DNA of 14,188 nt, taken from assembly GCA_016932965.1 (NCBI GenBank), contig JAFGBW010000249.1:1-14188 (forward strand), written 5' to 3'. The translations under genes and the position numbers were made by a program. The notes under the pieces are model-generated. The model made no database searches. It worked only from the letters and a program-made list of their open reading frames with translations, and was not told where the DNA came from. This DNA comes from Candidatus Auribacterota bacterium. GTDB taxonomy: Bacteria > Auribacterota > JAFGBW01. Shown here piece by piece: positions 7,568 through 14,188 of the stretch. Position 1 is the first letter of the stretch. Each line of letters begins with the position of its first letter.

Positions 7568-9316
7568 ATGAACATTTGCCCTCCGATGAAATATTTGTTT
7601 TCCCTTTTATTTTCTTTGATGATTGCAGCTGTAACGGCTCTGGCTGCCCATACCCCGAAAATAAACATCGTTTATCCCAGAAAAAAACAGGTCGTTAAGG
7701 CTGCTGAAAAAACCTTCATCTTTGGCCATGTTTCTCCGGCCCAGGGGGTCCTGACTATCAATGGACAAAAGGTCAAGATTCATCCTTCAGGAGGCTTCTT
7801 AGCGACTCTTCCTGTCAAACCAGGTATTTTTATATTTGACTGTAAACTGGTTTTATCAGACGGGTCGTCTGCCAGACTCAAACATCCGATACAGATTCCT
7901 TTTCCCCGCAGAAAACGGACAACCCAGCTGCCCATGATCGAAACAACCGACCTTTATCCAGATACAAGCCTCGGGGTCCTTCCCGGGGAGGAAGTGTTTT
8001 TTAAATGTAAAACCATGCCGGATAAAAAAGTCGTTTGTAGAATCGGGGATATCCAGACTTTCTCATTGTACGAACAGGAAAAGAAAAAAGGGGTTCGGGG
8101 GATTTATCAGGCCACCAAATCGTTTGACGGTCCCTTTTATCAAAATTCGATCACGTTTCTTGTTACGGATGATTCCCGAATCAAACCCCTTCTTCTTCCC
8201 GTCACGCTTACGGTCCTGCCTCTCCCGGAATATCCCGTCGTGGAGGTATTGCAGGATAAATGCAAGGCGCGTTTCAAGCCCAACGGGGGCTACGACACCT
8301 TTTTGGAGAAAGGGTCTCTTCTAAAATGCACGGGCTTTATGGGTAAATGGCTTCGTTGCGCTCTTTCCAGGAATCATCCTGTCTATGTAGAAAGAAAGCT
8401 GGTGACTGACAAAATAAAAGGGAAGAAAATTTTTTCCAAATTCCTCGGCAACCTTTCGGTATCCGAGAAAGAAGACCGGCTATTGATCAAAATCGCGACC
8501 GACAGGAATCTCAATCATTCGTGGATCGAATATCCGGATACCAACAAGCTGGGAATCAAATTTTTTAAGGTCACGACCAATATTGACCGTATGGTTCCGC
8601 AGGTCAATGTTTCATCATTGAAAGACATCACCTGGAGCCAGTTGGAAGAAGATGTGGCACTCATTGATTTTTATCTTAATTTTTCCCCTCAATGGGGATA
8701 TTCGCTCGATTATAAAAATACTCACGCCATACTCACCATCCGTAAAACCTTAGAAAAGAAACTCCCAAAAGAAATCATCATCTGTTTGGATGCGGGACAT
8801 GGCGGAGCGGACCTCGGAGCCATCGGCCCTACGGGCAAAACAGAGGCCGATATGAATCTCAAACAGACCCTTGTTGTGGGTAAATGCCTCGAAGAACAGG
8901 GATACCAGGTTATCTATACGAGAAAAACGAACCAGACCCTGCCCCTAGATCAAAGAGCTCCTTTTGCCATTTCCTCCAGAGCGGACATTTTCATCAGCAT
9001 TCACCATAACGCTCCAGCGGACGGCTGCGACCCTTATCTGCAACGGGCTACAGAAACTTATTATTATAACCGTTCCGGGAAGAAACTGGGACAATACCTC
9101 CATCCTTTTTTAATGAAAGCCACCGGATTAAAAAACGGGTCCCTTCGTTTTGGAAACCTGGCTGTTTGCCGGCATTCAGGCATGGCTTCCGTTCTATTGG
9201 AGATAGATTACCTCGTTATTCCTGAAGTTGAAGAACGAGTGCAGAAAGCATCCTTTAGAACCAGTGTGGCTCAAGCGATTTGTAACGGCATTGATTCCTA
9301 TTTGAATCAACGCTGA
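7568..9316 (+). CDS. secreted N-acetylmuramoyl-L-alanine amidase (Amidase_3 family)
   Basis: This enzyme cleaves the MurNAc-L-Ala amide bond of peptidoglycan, probably in the periplasm. A signal peptide with hydrophobic core FSLLFSLMIAAVTALA ends near residue 25. An Ig-like beta region (about 30-110) follows, then a domain with SH3-like character (about 215-275) and an AMIN-like segment (about 290-395). The C-terminal catalytic domain has the zinc ligands H411 (DAGHGG), E426 (TEADMN) and H479 (SIHHNA), plus the catalytic Glu E545 (SVLLEIDYL), so it should be active. At 582 residues it is much longer than a bare amidase because of the N-terminal accessory domains, whose exact fold I infer from pattern only. 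The start is uncertain: ATG 7568 and in-frame ATG 7586 both lack a strong SD, and either keeps the signal peptide. Confidence 0.93.
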   Translation: MNICPPMKYLFSLLFSLMIAAVTALAAHTPKINIVYPRKKQVVKAAEKTFIFGHVSPAQGVLTINGQKVKIHPSGGFLATLPVKPGIFIFDCKLVLSDGSSARLKHPIQIPFPRRKRTTQLPMIETTDLYPDTSLGVLPGEEVFFKCKTMPDKKVVCRIGDIQTFSLYEQEKKKGVRGIYQATKSFDGPFYQNSITFLVTDDSRIKPLLLPVTLTVLPLPEYPVVEVLQDKCKARFKPNGGYDTFLEKGSLLKCTGFMGKWLRCALSRNHPVYVERKLVTDKIKGKKIFSKFLGNLSVSEKEDRLLIKIATDRNLNHSWIEYPDTNKLGIKFFKVTTNIDRMVPQVNVSSLKDITWSQLEEDVALIDFYLNFSPQWGYSLDYKNTHAILTIRKTLEKKLPKEIIICLDAGHGGADLGAIGPTGKTEADMNLKQTLVVGKCLEEQGYQVIYTRKTNQTLPLDQRAPFAISSRADIFISIHHNAPADGCDPYLQRATETYYYNRSGKKLGQYLHPFLMKATGLKNGSLRFGNLAVCRHSGMASVLLEIDYLVIPEVEERVQKASFRTSVAQAICNGIDSYLNQR

Positions 9317-9350
9317 AATAGAACACCTGCTGAACACAGGGGTAATGAAA

Positions 9351-9423
9351 TGGAGGATACCGGGATCGAACCGGTGACCTTAACGCTGCCAGCGTTGCGC
9401 TCTCCCAGCTGAGCTAATCCCCC
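9351..9423 (-). tRNA. tRNA-Ala(GGC)
   Basis: The reverse strand folds into a complete 73-nt cloverleaf. The acceptor GGGGGAT pairs with ATCCTCC, including the G3-U70 wobble pair that is the main identity element for AlaRS. The D arm is GCTC/GAGC, the anticodon loop is CTGGCAG with anticodon GGC, the variable loop is 5 nt, and the T arm is ACCGG-TTCGATC-CCGGT. The discriminator is A73 and no CCA is encoded, so a CCA-adding enzyme is needed. The anticodon stem has an unpaired C27/A43 position, while the other four pairs are intact. It reads opposite to the flanking genes and has its own promoter. Confidence 0.97.
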
Positions 9424-9453
9424 GCAAAATAGCAACCTAACTTACCCATCCTA

Positions 9454-9482
9454 TATATAGGCAGATCAGGGCATTCTGGCAA
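9454..9482 (-). promoter_or_regulatory. predicted promoter of the tRNA-Ala gene
   Basis: On the minus strand a TTGCCA -35 box (9482-9477) is followed after exactly 17 nt by a TATATA -10 box (9459-9454) within TATATATAG. Transcription would start about 20-25 nt before the mature tRNA 5' end at 9423, a normal distance for a tRNA leader. Confidence 0.7.
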
Positions 9483-9622
9483 CAGAAAAAGTAAATGACC
9501 TTTTTAGCCGTATTTTCATTAAAAACATGGAATCTTATTTTATAGAAAAAAAAACAACTTGATCTTATGATAGGGAAAAGCCAACACATCATTTTCTGCA
9601 AAAAATAAAATAGGACTATGGT

Positions 9623-10411
9623 ATGAAAAAAAATATCTGCCTCCTCATAGGGCTCAATTTATTTCTGCTCGGTTTTTCCGGTTGTGTCATCACTTCACGC
9701 CTGGAGTACACCTCCCGGTTCTACAAGGTAACTACGGCCACACCTCTTCCTCCAAAACCAGATGACTTTGTGGCTCCCATCATTCGTAACGATTCCACCC
9801 GGCGTTCCTACAAAGTGATCGGGATCATGGAATTCGAATCCGGTGCTTCAGACAAATATATCCTTGATGCGGTCCAATATAATGCCCGCATTCACGGCGC
9901 CGATGCCGTTATCCTGACACGCTGGGAAAAGGAAAAAAATAATTATGTTTCCTGGTATCCGGGAAGCTTCAGTTATTCCCAAGGATATGCCTGCGATAAC
10001 GGTATGTTTCTGACCGGCATTTACGCCCCGGCTCAATACTTCACGGATACCTATGTCACAACCAAGATCAAGGCTGAAATGATCATCTTTCTGGATCATG
10101 ATACCTTTGGATTTCTGGGATTCATTCTGGAAGACGTAAGAAACGCTGATTATCTCGAAGTCGGACAGATCATCCCGGGCTCCCCTGCTGATAAAAGCGG
10201 GATTGTAAAAGGGGACCACATTAAAAAAATCGGGGGATATTCATGCAGCAAGGGGCTGGATGACTACTACCGCAATTCACCCCTGACTCCGGTCGGCCAG
10301 AATTTTGATGTGGAAGTTGAAAGAGACGGAAAAAATTCTATTTTTACCCTCACAGCAGATAAGATCAATCCCCCTACCGCTTCTCAATATATCATAAAAG
10401 ACACAAAATAG
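9623..10411 (+). CDS. putative lipoprotein with C-terminal PDZ domain
   Basis: The 262-residue product starts MKKNICLLIGLNLFLLGFSGC, a lipoprotein-type signal peptide with a probable lipobox FSGC (Cys21); the Phe at -3 is less usual than Leu. A middle region (about 60-105) with YKVIGIMEF and AVQYNARIHGADAVI resembles the short alpha/beta domains of YbjQ-like or similar proteins. Residues 160-245 read as a PDZ domain, with GQIIPGSPADKSGIVKGDHI matching the typical turn after the ligand groove. There is no protease domain, so a scaffold or folding-sensor role in the envelope is more likely than catalysis. AGGA at 9612-9615 sits 7 nt upstream. The gene stands alone, diverging from the tRNA. Function is otherwise unknown. 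Confidence 0.85.
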   Translation: MKKNICLLIGLNLFLLGFSGCVITSRLEYTSRFYKVTTATPLPPKPDDFVAPIIRNDSTRRSYKVIGIMEFESGASDKYILDAVQYNARIHGADAVILTRWEKEKNNYVSWYPGSFSYSQGYACDNGMFLTGIYAPAQYFTDTYVTTKIKAEMIIFLDHDTFGFLGFILEDVRNADYLEVGQIIPGSPADKSGIVKGDHIKKIGGYSCSKGLDDYYRNSPLTPVGQNFDVEVERDGKNSIFTLTADKINPPTASQYIIKDTK

Positions 10412-10475
10412 ATCTTTTCTCTGAAGAAAATTGAGACGATTGGATTGTCCCTGCGGCGAGTGATCACATCCCGAT

Positions 10476-10616
10476 ATGCCTCTGACAAAATCATTGAAGT
10501 TCCCTGAAGCAAACTCAAAAAAATCTCCGTTCGAAAGGATGCTTCGCAACTGTCTGTCAGGCCTAACCCCGCTGCAAGCAAAGGGGTTTGTAGCCGGCGA
10601 ATTCAACTTTGATTAA
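10476..10616 (+). CDS. possible 46-residue protein or gene remnant
   Basis: An ATG at 10476 opens a 46-codon frame ending TAA at 10614-10616. Its second half (FERMLRNCLSGLTPLQAKGFVAGEFNFD) has a protein-like composition rather than the low-complexity look of random frames. No SD precedes the ATG and no relative is recognised. It overlaps minus-strand frames that have no ATG or SD. A 6-bp inverted repeat AACCCC/GGGGTT (10564-10587) lies inside it. It may be a real small gene, a decayed gene end, or chance. Confidence 0.25.
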   Translation: MPLTKSLKFPEANSKKSPFERMLRNCLSGLTPLQAKGFVAGEFNFD

Positions 10617-10663
10617 ACGGGACAGTTCGGCCAATGGAAAACGGATCCGTGACAGCAGACAGG

Positions 10664-10909
10664 TTAATTTTTGGGTCCGTATCTTTCCCTGCTGGCCTGC
10701 ACGGCTTCCCGCGCTTTGCCCATGCCTACGTGATAGGATTCAACATATCCTCCACTGGCTGGATCCTCTTTTGAAGAGGCTTTTTCCGGCTGCCTTGGAG
10801 CAGATTTGGACTGGTTTAAATATTTGGGAGCCACAAAAAAAAGAATGACCCCGATGATCACCAGCACAATCGCCAGTGCCAGATTAGATATGCCTGTTTT
10901 ATTCTTCAT
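10664..10909 (-). CDS. small single-pass membrane protein, hypothetical
   Basis: The 81-residue product has a hydrophobic segment at about 9-27 (NLALAIVLVIIGVILFFVA), a Ser/Pro/Lys/Glu-rich linker, and a charged C-terminus (GMGKAREAVQASRERYGPKN). This is the layout of an N-terminally anchored protein. I do not recognise a family. Support that it is real is good for a small gene: AAGGA (10922-10918) sits 8 nt before the ATG, and a TTGACG-17-TAGTAT promoter lies just upstream. It is not obviously part of an operon. A plus-strand frame across the same DNA (10609-10848) has no comparable signals. Confidence 0.72.
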   Translation of the reverse strand: MKNKTGISNLALAIVLVIIGVILFFVAPKYLNQSKSAPRQPEKASSKEDPASGGYVESYHVGMGKAREAVQASRERYGPKN

Positions 10910-10936
10910 AGAGCGATTCCTTTTTAAATTAACAAA

Positions 10937-10965
10937 ATACTATTTAAAACACCGAGAATCGTCAA
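10937..10965 (-). promoter_or_regulatory. predicted sigma70-type promoter for the small membrane protein
   Basis: On the minus strand TTGACG (10965-10960) and TAGTAT (10942-10937) are 17 nt apart. Transcription would begin near 10930, giving a leader of roughly 20 nt that contains the AAGGA ribosome site. The -35 matches consensus at 5 of 6 positions and the -10 at 4 of 6. Confidence 0.6.
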
Positions 10966-11021
10966 AACGAAAATCCACATTGAAATATCTTGCATTTATT
11001 CCACGAAGGATCAGCGTGTTT

Positions 11022-11097
11022 GAGTTTAAATAAAATTTCATTATTCCAACTCATAACTCAACACCCACAACTCAGAATTTATCCGAATTACCTTCGT
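11022..11097. repeat. dispersed intergenic repeat, copy 2
   Basis: This copy aligns with 1730-1806 with a few substitutions and one indel in the palindrome core, which is no longer perfect here. It lies between the ends of two minus-strand genes. It is bracketed by an 8-bp perfect inverted repeat, CACGAAGG (11002-11009) and CCTTCGTG (11091-11098), linking it to the CACGAA-type element near 201-280. The copies lie about 9.3 kb apart and both are outside genes. Confidence 0.7.
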
Positions 11098-11151
11098 GCC
11101 ATTTGTGGTTCTTATTCTTAATCAATCCGATATTGATAAGATAAAAACCGT

Positions 11152-11664
11152 TTATAGTGAGCGGATCTGACTCAGAATAGTTCTGATTTCCGTTGTTTTA
11201 TAATCAGGATAGGTCCAGGGCAGGTCGCGCCATTCTTTTTTTTCATACATCATAGTGACTTCCGCGTAGATGCCGTTCTTCAAGGGGATGCGATGAGAAT
11301 AATTCTTGGTCGAAGCCAGAATCAATTTGCCCGGGCTTAAGAGTCCAGGGTCCAGATTGACGTATCGGTTCCCGTCCGGGGAAGAAAAACATTCCTTCTC
11401 TAGTTCAGTTGTTCGGATTTTGATTTCCGAAAGAGAGTCCGGTTCAGTCAAAGCAAGGAAACAGACGAAAAATCTGTCCAAAAAAGAGCCCATTTCGTTC
11501 TCATAATATTTTGTGTGATGAAACGGCATGACCGGGCTTTCAAAGCTGAACTCACCCCAGTGTGTCTTCAAAGAATCTTTGATGCCCTTCGCATCAGCTC
11601 GTTTCGGATTGAACAGGATGCTCATGATCAGCTTTTCTTTTTGAAAAGGAGCGACATTACCCAT
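11152..11664 (-). CDS. DUF4416 family protein
   Basis: The 170-residue product matches the DUF4416 pattern as I remember it: an N-terminal strand LIMSILFNP, then FESPVMPFHHTKYYENEMG, VNLDPGLLSPGKLILASTK (about 110-128), SHRIPLKNGIYAEVTMMY and a closing LPWTYPDYKT. The domain spans the whole protein and its molecular function is, to my knowledge, unknown. The start is ATG at 11664. The frame stays open upstream to 11847, but that extension lies inside the QueG-like gene and is not family-like. The ATG overlaps the end of the upstream gene by 8 nt, with AGAGGAAAAG further upstream as a poorly spaced ribosome site, so translation is probably coupled. Confidence 0.9.
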   Translation of the reverse strand: MGNVAPFQKEKLIMSILFNPKRADAKGIKDSLKTHWGEFSFESPVMPFHHTKYYENEMGSFLDRFFVCFLALTEPDSLSEIKIRTTELEKECFSSPDGNRYVNLDPGLLSPGKLILASTKNYSHRIPLKNGIYAEVTMMYEKKEWRDLPWTYPDYKTTEIRTILSQIRSL

Positions 11665-12406
11665 GATTTTTTTCTTTTCCTCTGCAGGCTTTGATACACA
11701 TGCCGCATATCTGCTGGCAAATGCCCGGTTGCTTGGCAAAATTCCGCAATAAAGCCGCGCACTGAAATTTTTTAAAATCCCTGAAGGAATCCCCGATGGC
11801 GCCGGCAGGACAGACCCCGGTGCAGTCCCGGCAGTCTCCGCAATCACCGGTAAGCGGCTCTCCGCATTGAAGAGGCAAATCCGTTAAAACCGTGGCAAAA
11901 CGCAAGCGCGCTCCATAATGAGGATGAACAAGGAGATTATTTCTGCCATACCATCCCAATCCTGCGTAATAGGCTGCATGCCGGTGGGAAAGATGCGCCA
12001 GATTTGCGTCGAAATCCAAAACTATGGAAGCCGCGATAGGAAGAGCGTTAAACCCTTTTTGTTCTATCCACTGAGTCAGACGGATGGTGGTTGCATCCAG
12101 ATATTGATTGATCCGGCTGTAATGGGATGAATATAGGATGTTGGGCCCCTTTTCTAAAGACTCCATGACTTTATCAGAAAGTTTTAATGCAAAGGAAATG
12201 GCTGAAGAAAGGTCATCCAGAACTTTGTCTAATGAACGGTGTATAGCAGAGCAGGGGTCTTTTTTCATGGCATCCAAAGAAGCAATCCCAAAAACAGGAA
12301 CCAGATGATCATGAAAAAAAGAAGCCAGTTCTTGGTTATATCGTTTACTCATGTTTTTTATCCGGTTGAGGTGACGAGCCACGGTGATCAGGATGCTTCT
12401 ATTCAT
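11657..12406 (-). CDS. short QueG-like double [4Fe-4S] protein
   Basis: This 249-residue protein resembles epoxyqueuosine reductase QueG, which reduces epoxyqueuosine in tRNA using cobalamin and two [4Fe-4S] clusters. The signature AGLGWYGRNNLLV (148-160) is present. Cysteines C189, C192, C195 and C199 (CxxCxxCxxxCP) and C216, C234, C237 and C241 match in order the eight ligands of the two clusters. An Asp pair in LDFDANL (131, 133) may hold the family's catalytic acid. It ends just after the second cluster, so it lacks the C-terminal HEAT-like part that helps QueG bind tRNA, and C241 is followed by Arg where QueG usually has Pro. It may be another reductase of this family. An in-frame ATG at 12352 is an alternative start; neither start has a clear SD. 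It is co-transcribed with DUF4416. Confidence 0.85.
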   Translation of the reverse strand: MNRSILITVARHLNRIKNMSKRYNQELASFFHDHLVPVFGIASLDAMKKDPCSAIHRSLDKVLDDLSSAISFALKLSDKVMESLEKGPNILYSSHYSRINQYLDATTIRLTQWIEQKGFNALPIAASIVLDFDANLAHLSHRHAAYYAGLGWYGRNNLLVHPHYGARLRFATVLTDLPLQCGEPLTGDCGDCRDCTGVCPAGAIGDSFRDFKKFQCAALLRNFAKQPGICQQICGMCIKACRGKEKNHG

Positions 12407-12529
12407 AGCTATTTTAAATTCAAAGCAAAATAAAAAAGGCCTGAATTCAATAAAATCTTGATTTTTTCATGCATAACTTAGATGATCTTCCTGCGGTTCA
12501 GAATTCAAAAGATAACGGGGCTGCTCATC

Positions 12530-14188
12530 ATGGGTCAGATTCATCTATACATGGTTTTACACGGGAATCTCGGGTTTTCCTCAATTCCTAAAGACCAGTA
12601 TTCACGCGTATTGGACGTCTGTTACTGGCCCATGATCAAACTGATTGAAGACGGCTGCCTCCTGGGGATCGAATTCCCCGCCGAAACGTTATTGGAAATC
12701 CAGAAAATGGATCCATCTTTTTTATGGAGACTGACCGAACTCTGGAACCAGGGAAAATGTGAAATCATCGGGTCCGGTTTTTCACAGATCATCATGCCGC
12801 TGGCTCCTTATAAAGTGAACCGTAACAATCTGGAATTGGGCATGGTTCATTATGAAAAACTTCTGGGAAACCGTCCCAAAATCGCTTTTATACCCGAGCA
12901 GACTTTCAGCAGGGGAATACCTTCATTATACGAAGAAATGGATTTTATAGCCCTCATCATGGACTGGGACAACGCGACTGAATATAACTGTTATCCGGCT
13001 GAATACCGTTATCGTCCGGCCCTGGTTTCCTCCGGAAAAGGAAAGACCCTGCCTGTCATCTGGAATTCATCCATGAATTCCTATAAATTTCAGCGCTACA
13101 TATACGGCCGGATCAGCCTCTTTGACTACATGGCCGGAATCATGGAGCACATGGATGCCAAACAAACGAGAACATTTTGTCTTTATGGAACAGATTGGGA
13201 AATATTCAATTACCGTCCTGTCACTCAGGAGGAGGCGACTGGAGAGATCGAAAGAGTCAAAACGCTTTTTGAAGCTCTTAAGAAGAAGGGGGATGTTCAT
13301 TTCTGCCTCCCCTCGCAGACACTTGAAATCCTGCCCCCCAAAGAAGTCATAGAGATTGCCTCGCCTGAAATCCCGGTTCCTACCAAAAACCGGGATGATT
13401 ACAATGTGGTCCGCTGGGCCGTCAGCGGCAGGGATGACGTTCAGCACAACACCCGCTGTTATGACCTGTTTCGTCTGATTGAACAGGTGCAATTTTTAGA
13501 TCCTTCGCAGAATAACCGGGAAAGCTGGATGAAACTGGTCAAATTATGGGGAAGTGATTTCCGGACCAAAACCACGGATGAAAAACATCACGAATTCTGG
13601 ACCCAGATGGGCAGCTCGTATTCGGAAGCCAAAAAGGCAATAGCTGATATATTGAATCCGCATGAAGTGACAGGGGATGTACTCATATATAATCTGACCC
13701 CCTATGATTGGAAGAATGAGATTGTGGAAGTGCAACTGTATTTCGACCGGGGACGTTTTCATGATTTAATTGGACTTAAAATCGAAGGGGAGGAGGTCCC
13801 CAGCCAATGCGAAAGGATCGAATATTATCATGACGGGTCCTTACGACGCCTGTGGCTGGTGTTCTGCCTTTCCATTAAGAGCGGCGAGGTTAAAGCCGGA
13901 CAGTTTATTCCTGTTTCGTCCATCAAATACGGGCATTATACACTCCGCTTGAACGGTCCTGAACTCTCTGTTTCCACCTCTTCCGTGTCGTTCCAGGTCA
14001 ACACCAACACCGGTGCGGACATCAGACAGTTGGTTTTCAATCAATTGAGTCCTGTTCCTTTCATCAAATACCTCCCCCCCGTCTATTTTGACAATATCGC
14101 CTACAGCAACGACTACTTTTCAGGATGGTCCCAGCTTTGCAATTCCAGGGGACAAATTTTTCATGATACGGTTCCGACCACTTTCAGA
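12530..14188 (+). CDS. GH57-type glycoside hydrolase (C-terminally cut by window end)
   Basis: An open frame runs without a stop to the last base, giving 553 residues so far. GH57 enzymes act on alpha-glucans and related glycans using a Glu nucleophile and an Asp acid. GH57-like motifs appear in order: LHGNLGF (10-16), LGIEFPAE (45-52), FIPEQTFSRG (120-129) with E123 as the likely nucleophile, and LYGTDWEIFNYRP (around 218-230) with D222 as the likely acid/base. The region after about residue 300 looks beta-rich. No signal peptide is seen, so it is probably cytoplasmic. ATG 12530 is preferred because ACGGGG lies 9 nt upstream and the first barrel strand follows at once; ATG 12482 directly after an in-frame TAG is the alternative. 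It diverges from the QueG-like gene across a 123-nt gap. The substrate is unknown. Confidence 0.85.
   Translation, partial: MGQIHLYMVLHGNLGFSSIPKDQYSRVLDVCYWPMIKLIEDGCLLGIEFPAETLLEIQKMDPSFLWRLTELWNQGKCEIIGSGFSQIIMPLAPYKVNRNNLELGMVHYEKLLGNRPKIAFIPEQTFSRGIPSLYEEMDFIALIMDWDNATEYNCYPAEYRYRPALVSSGKGKTLPVIWNSSMNSYKFQRYIYGRISLFDYMAGIMEHMDAKQTRTFCLYGTDWEIFNYRPVTQEEATGEIERVKTLFEALKKKGDVHFCLPSQTLEILPPKEVIEIASPEIPVPTKNRDDYNVVRWAVSGRDDVQHNTRCYDLFRLIEQVQFLDPSQNNRESWMKLVKLWGSDFRTKTTDEKHHEFWTQMGSSYSEAKKAIADILNPHEVTGDVLIYNLTPYDWKNEIVEVQLYFDRGRFHDLIGLKIEGEEVPSQCERIEYYHDGSLRRLWLVFCLSIKSGEVKAGQFIPVSSIKYGHYTLRLNGPELSVSTSSVSFQVNTNTGADIRQLVFNQLSPVPFIKYLPPVYFDNIAYSNDYFSGWSQLCNSRGQIFHDTVPTTFR

Noticed and set aside
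9351-9423. tRNA-Ala as the attachment site of an integrated element
   Set aside because: No integrase and no direct repeat of the tRNA 3' end is seen on either side.
10277-10606. Minus-strand open frames in and after the lipoprotein gene
   Set aside because: They overlap the end of a well-supported gene, lack ribosome sites, and give unnatural compositions; one shorter frame starts only at a TTG.
11665-11847. N-terminal extension of the DUF4416 frame
   Set aside because: It is the shadow of the QueG-like gene's cysteine region in another frame, and the family-like sequence begins at 11664.
12482-12529. Upstream start for the GH57-type protein
   Set aside because: The ATG directly follows an in-frame stop with no SD. 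The ATG at 12530 has ACGGGG at good spacing and begins at the first barrel strand.

Overview
This is a roughly 14.2 kb stretch of ordinary-looking bacterial chromosome with AT-leaning base composition and SD-type ribosome sites. The signal-peptide amidase, a lipoprotein and a PilZ protein suggest a diderm bacterium. DUF4416 and a GH57-type glycosidase next to dispersed CACGAA-type and AACTCA-type intergenic repeats are what I would expect in Desulfobacterota or Omnitrophota-like environmental lineages. That placement is inference from general knowledge, and nothing here fixes the taxon. I see no phage, transposase, integrase or CRISPR array.

Layout. 1-54 holds the probable tail of an upstream gene. 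55-412 is a non-coding stretch with inverted repeats and a short protein-like open stretch. 413-1675 encodes an NRAMP-superfamily transporter whose metal-site residues differ from the classical Mn/Fe transporters. After a palindromic intergenic repeat comes a predicted promoter, a small GGAA-loop hairpin and a coiled-coil protein with one C-terminal membrane anchor (2007-2981). Next is a tight plus-strand group: alaS (3190-5811), a pentapeptide-repeat/membrane/jelly-roll-like protein overlapping it by ATGA (5808-7073), a PilZ protein (7182-7556) and a secreted N-acetylmuramoyl-L-alanine amidase (7568-9316). A tRNA-Ala(GGC) lies on the minus strand at 9351-9423 with its own promoter. A PDZ-containing lipoprotein follows (9623-10411).

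The last third has minus-strand genes: a small single-pass membrane protein with a clear promoter (10664-10909), and a two-gene unit in which a short QueG-like iron-sulfur protein (11657-12406) overlaps a DUF4416 gene (11152-11664) by 8 nt. Diverging from it, a GH57-type protein (12530 to the window end) is cut off at its C-terminus.

How the genes fit together: alaS and the tRNA serve translation. The pentapeptide, PilZ, amidase, lipoprotein and small membrane proteins point to cell-envelope functions, and the GH57 protein to glycan metabolism. I do not see a clear defence or mobile system. The most distinctive items are the membrane-anchored pentapeptide protein translationally linked to alaS, the NRMT-like metal transporter, the QueG-like/DUF4416 pair, and the dispersed palindromic repeats.
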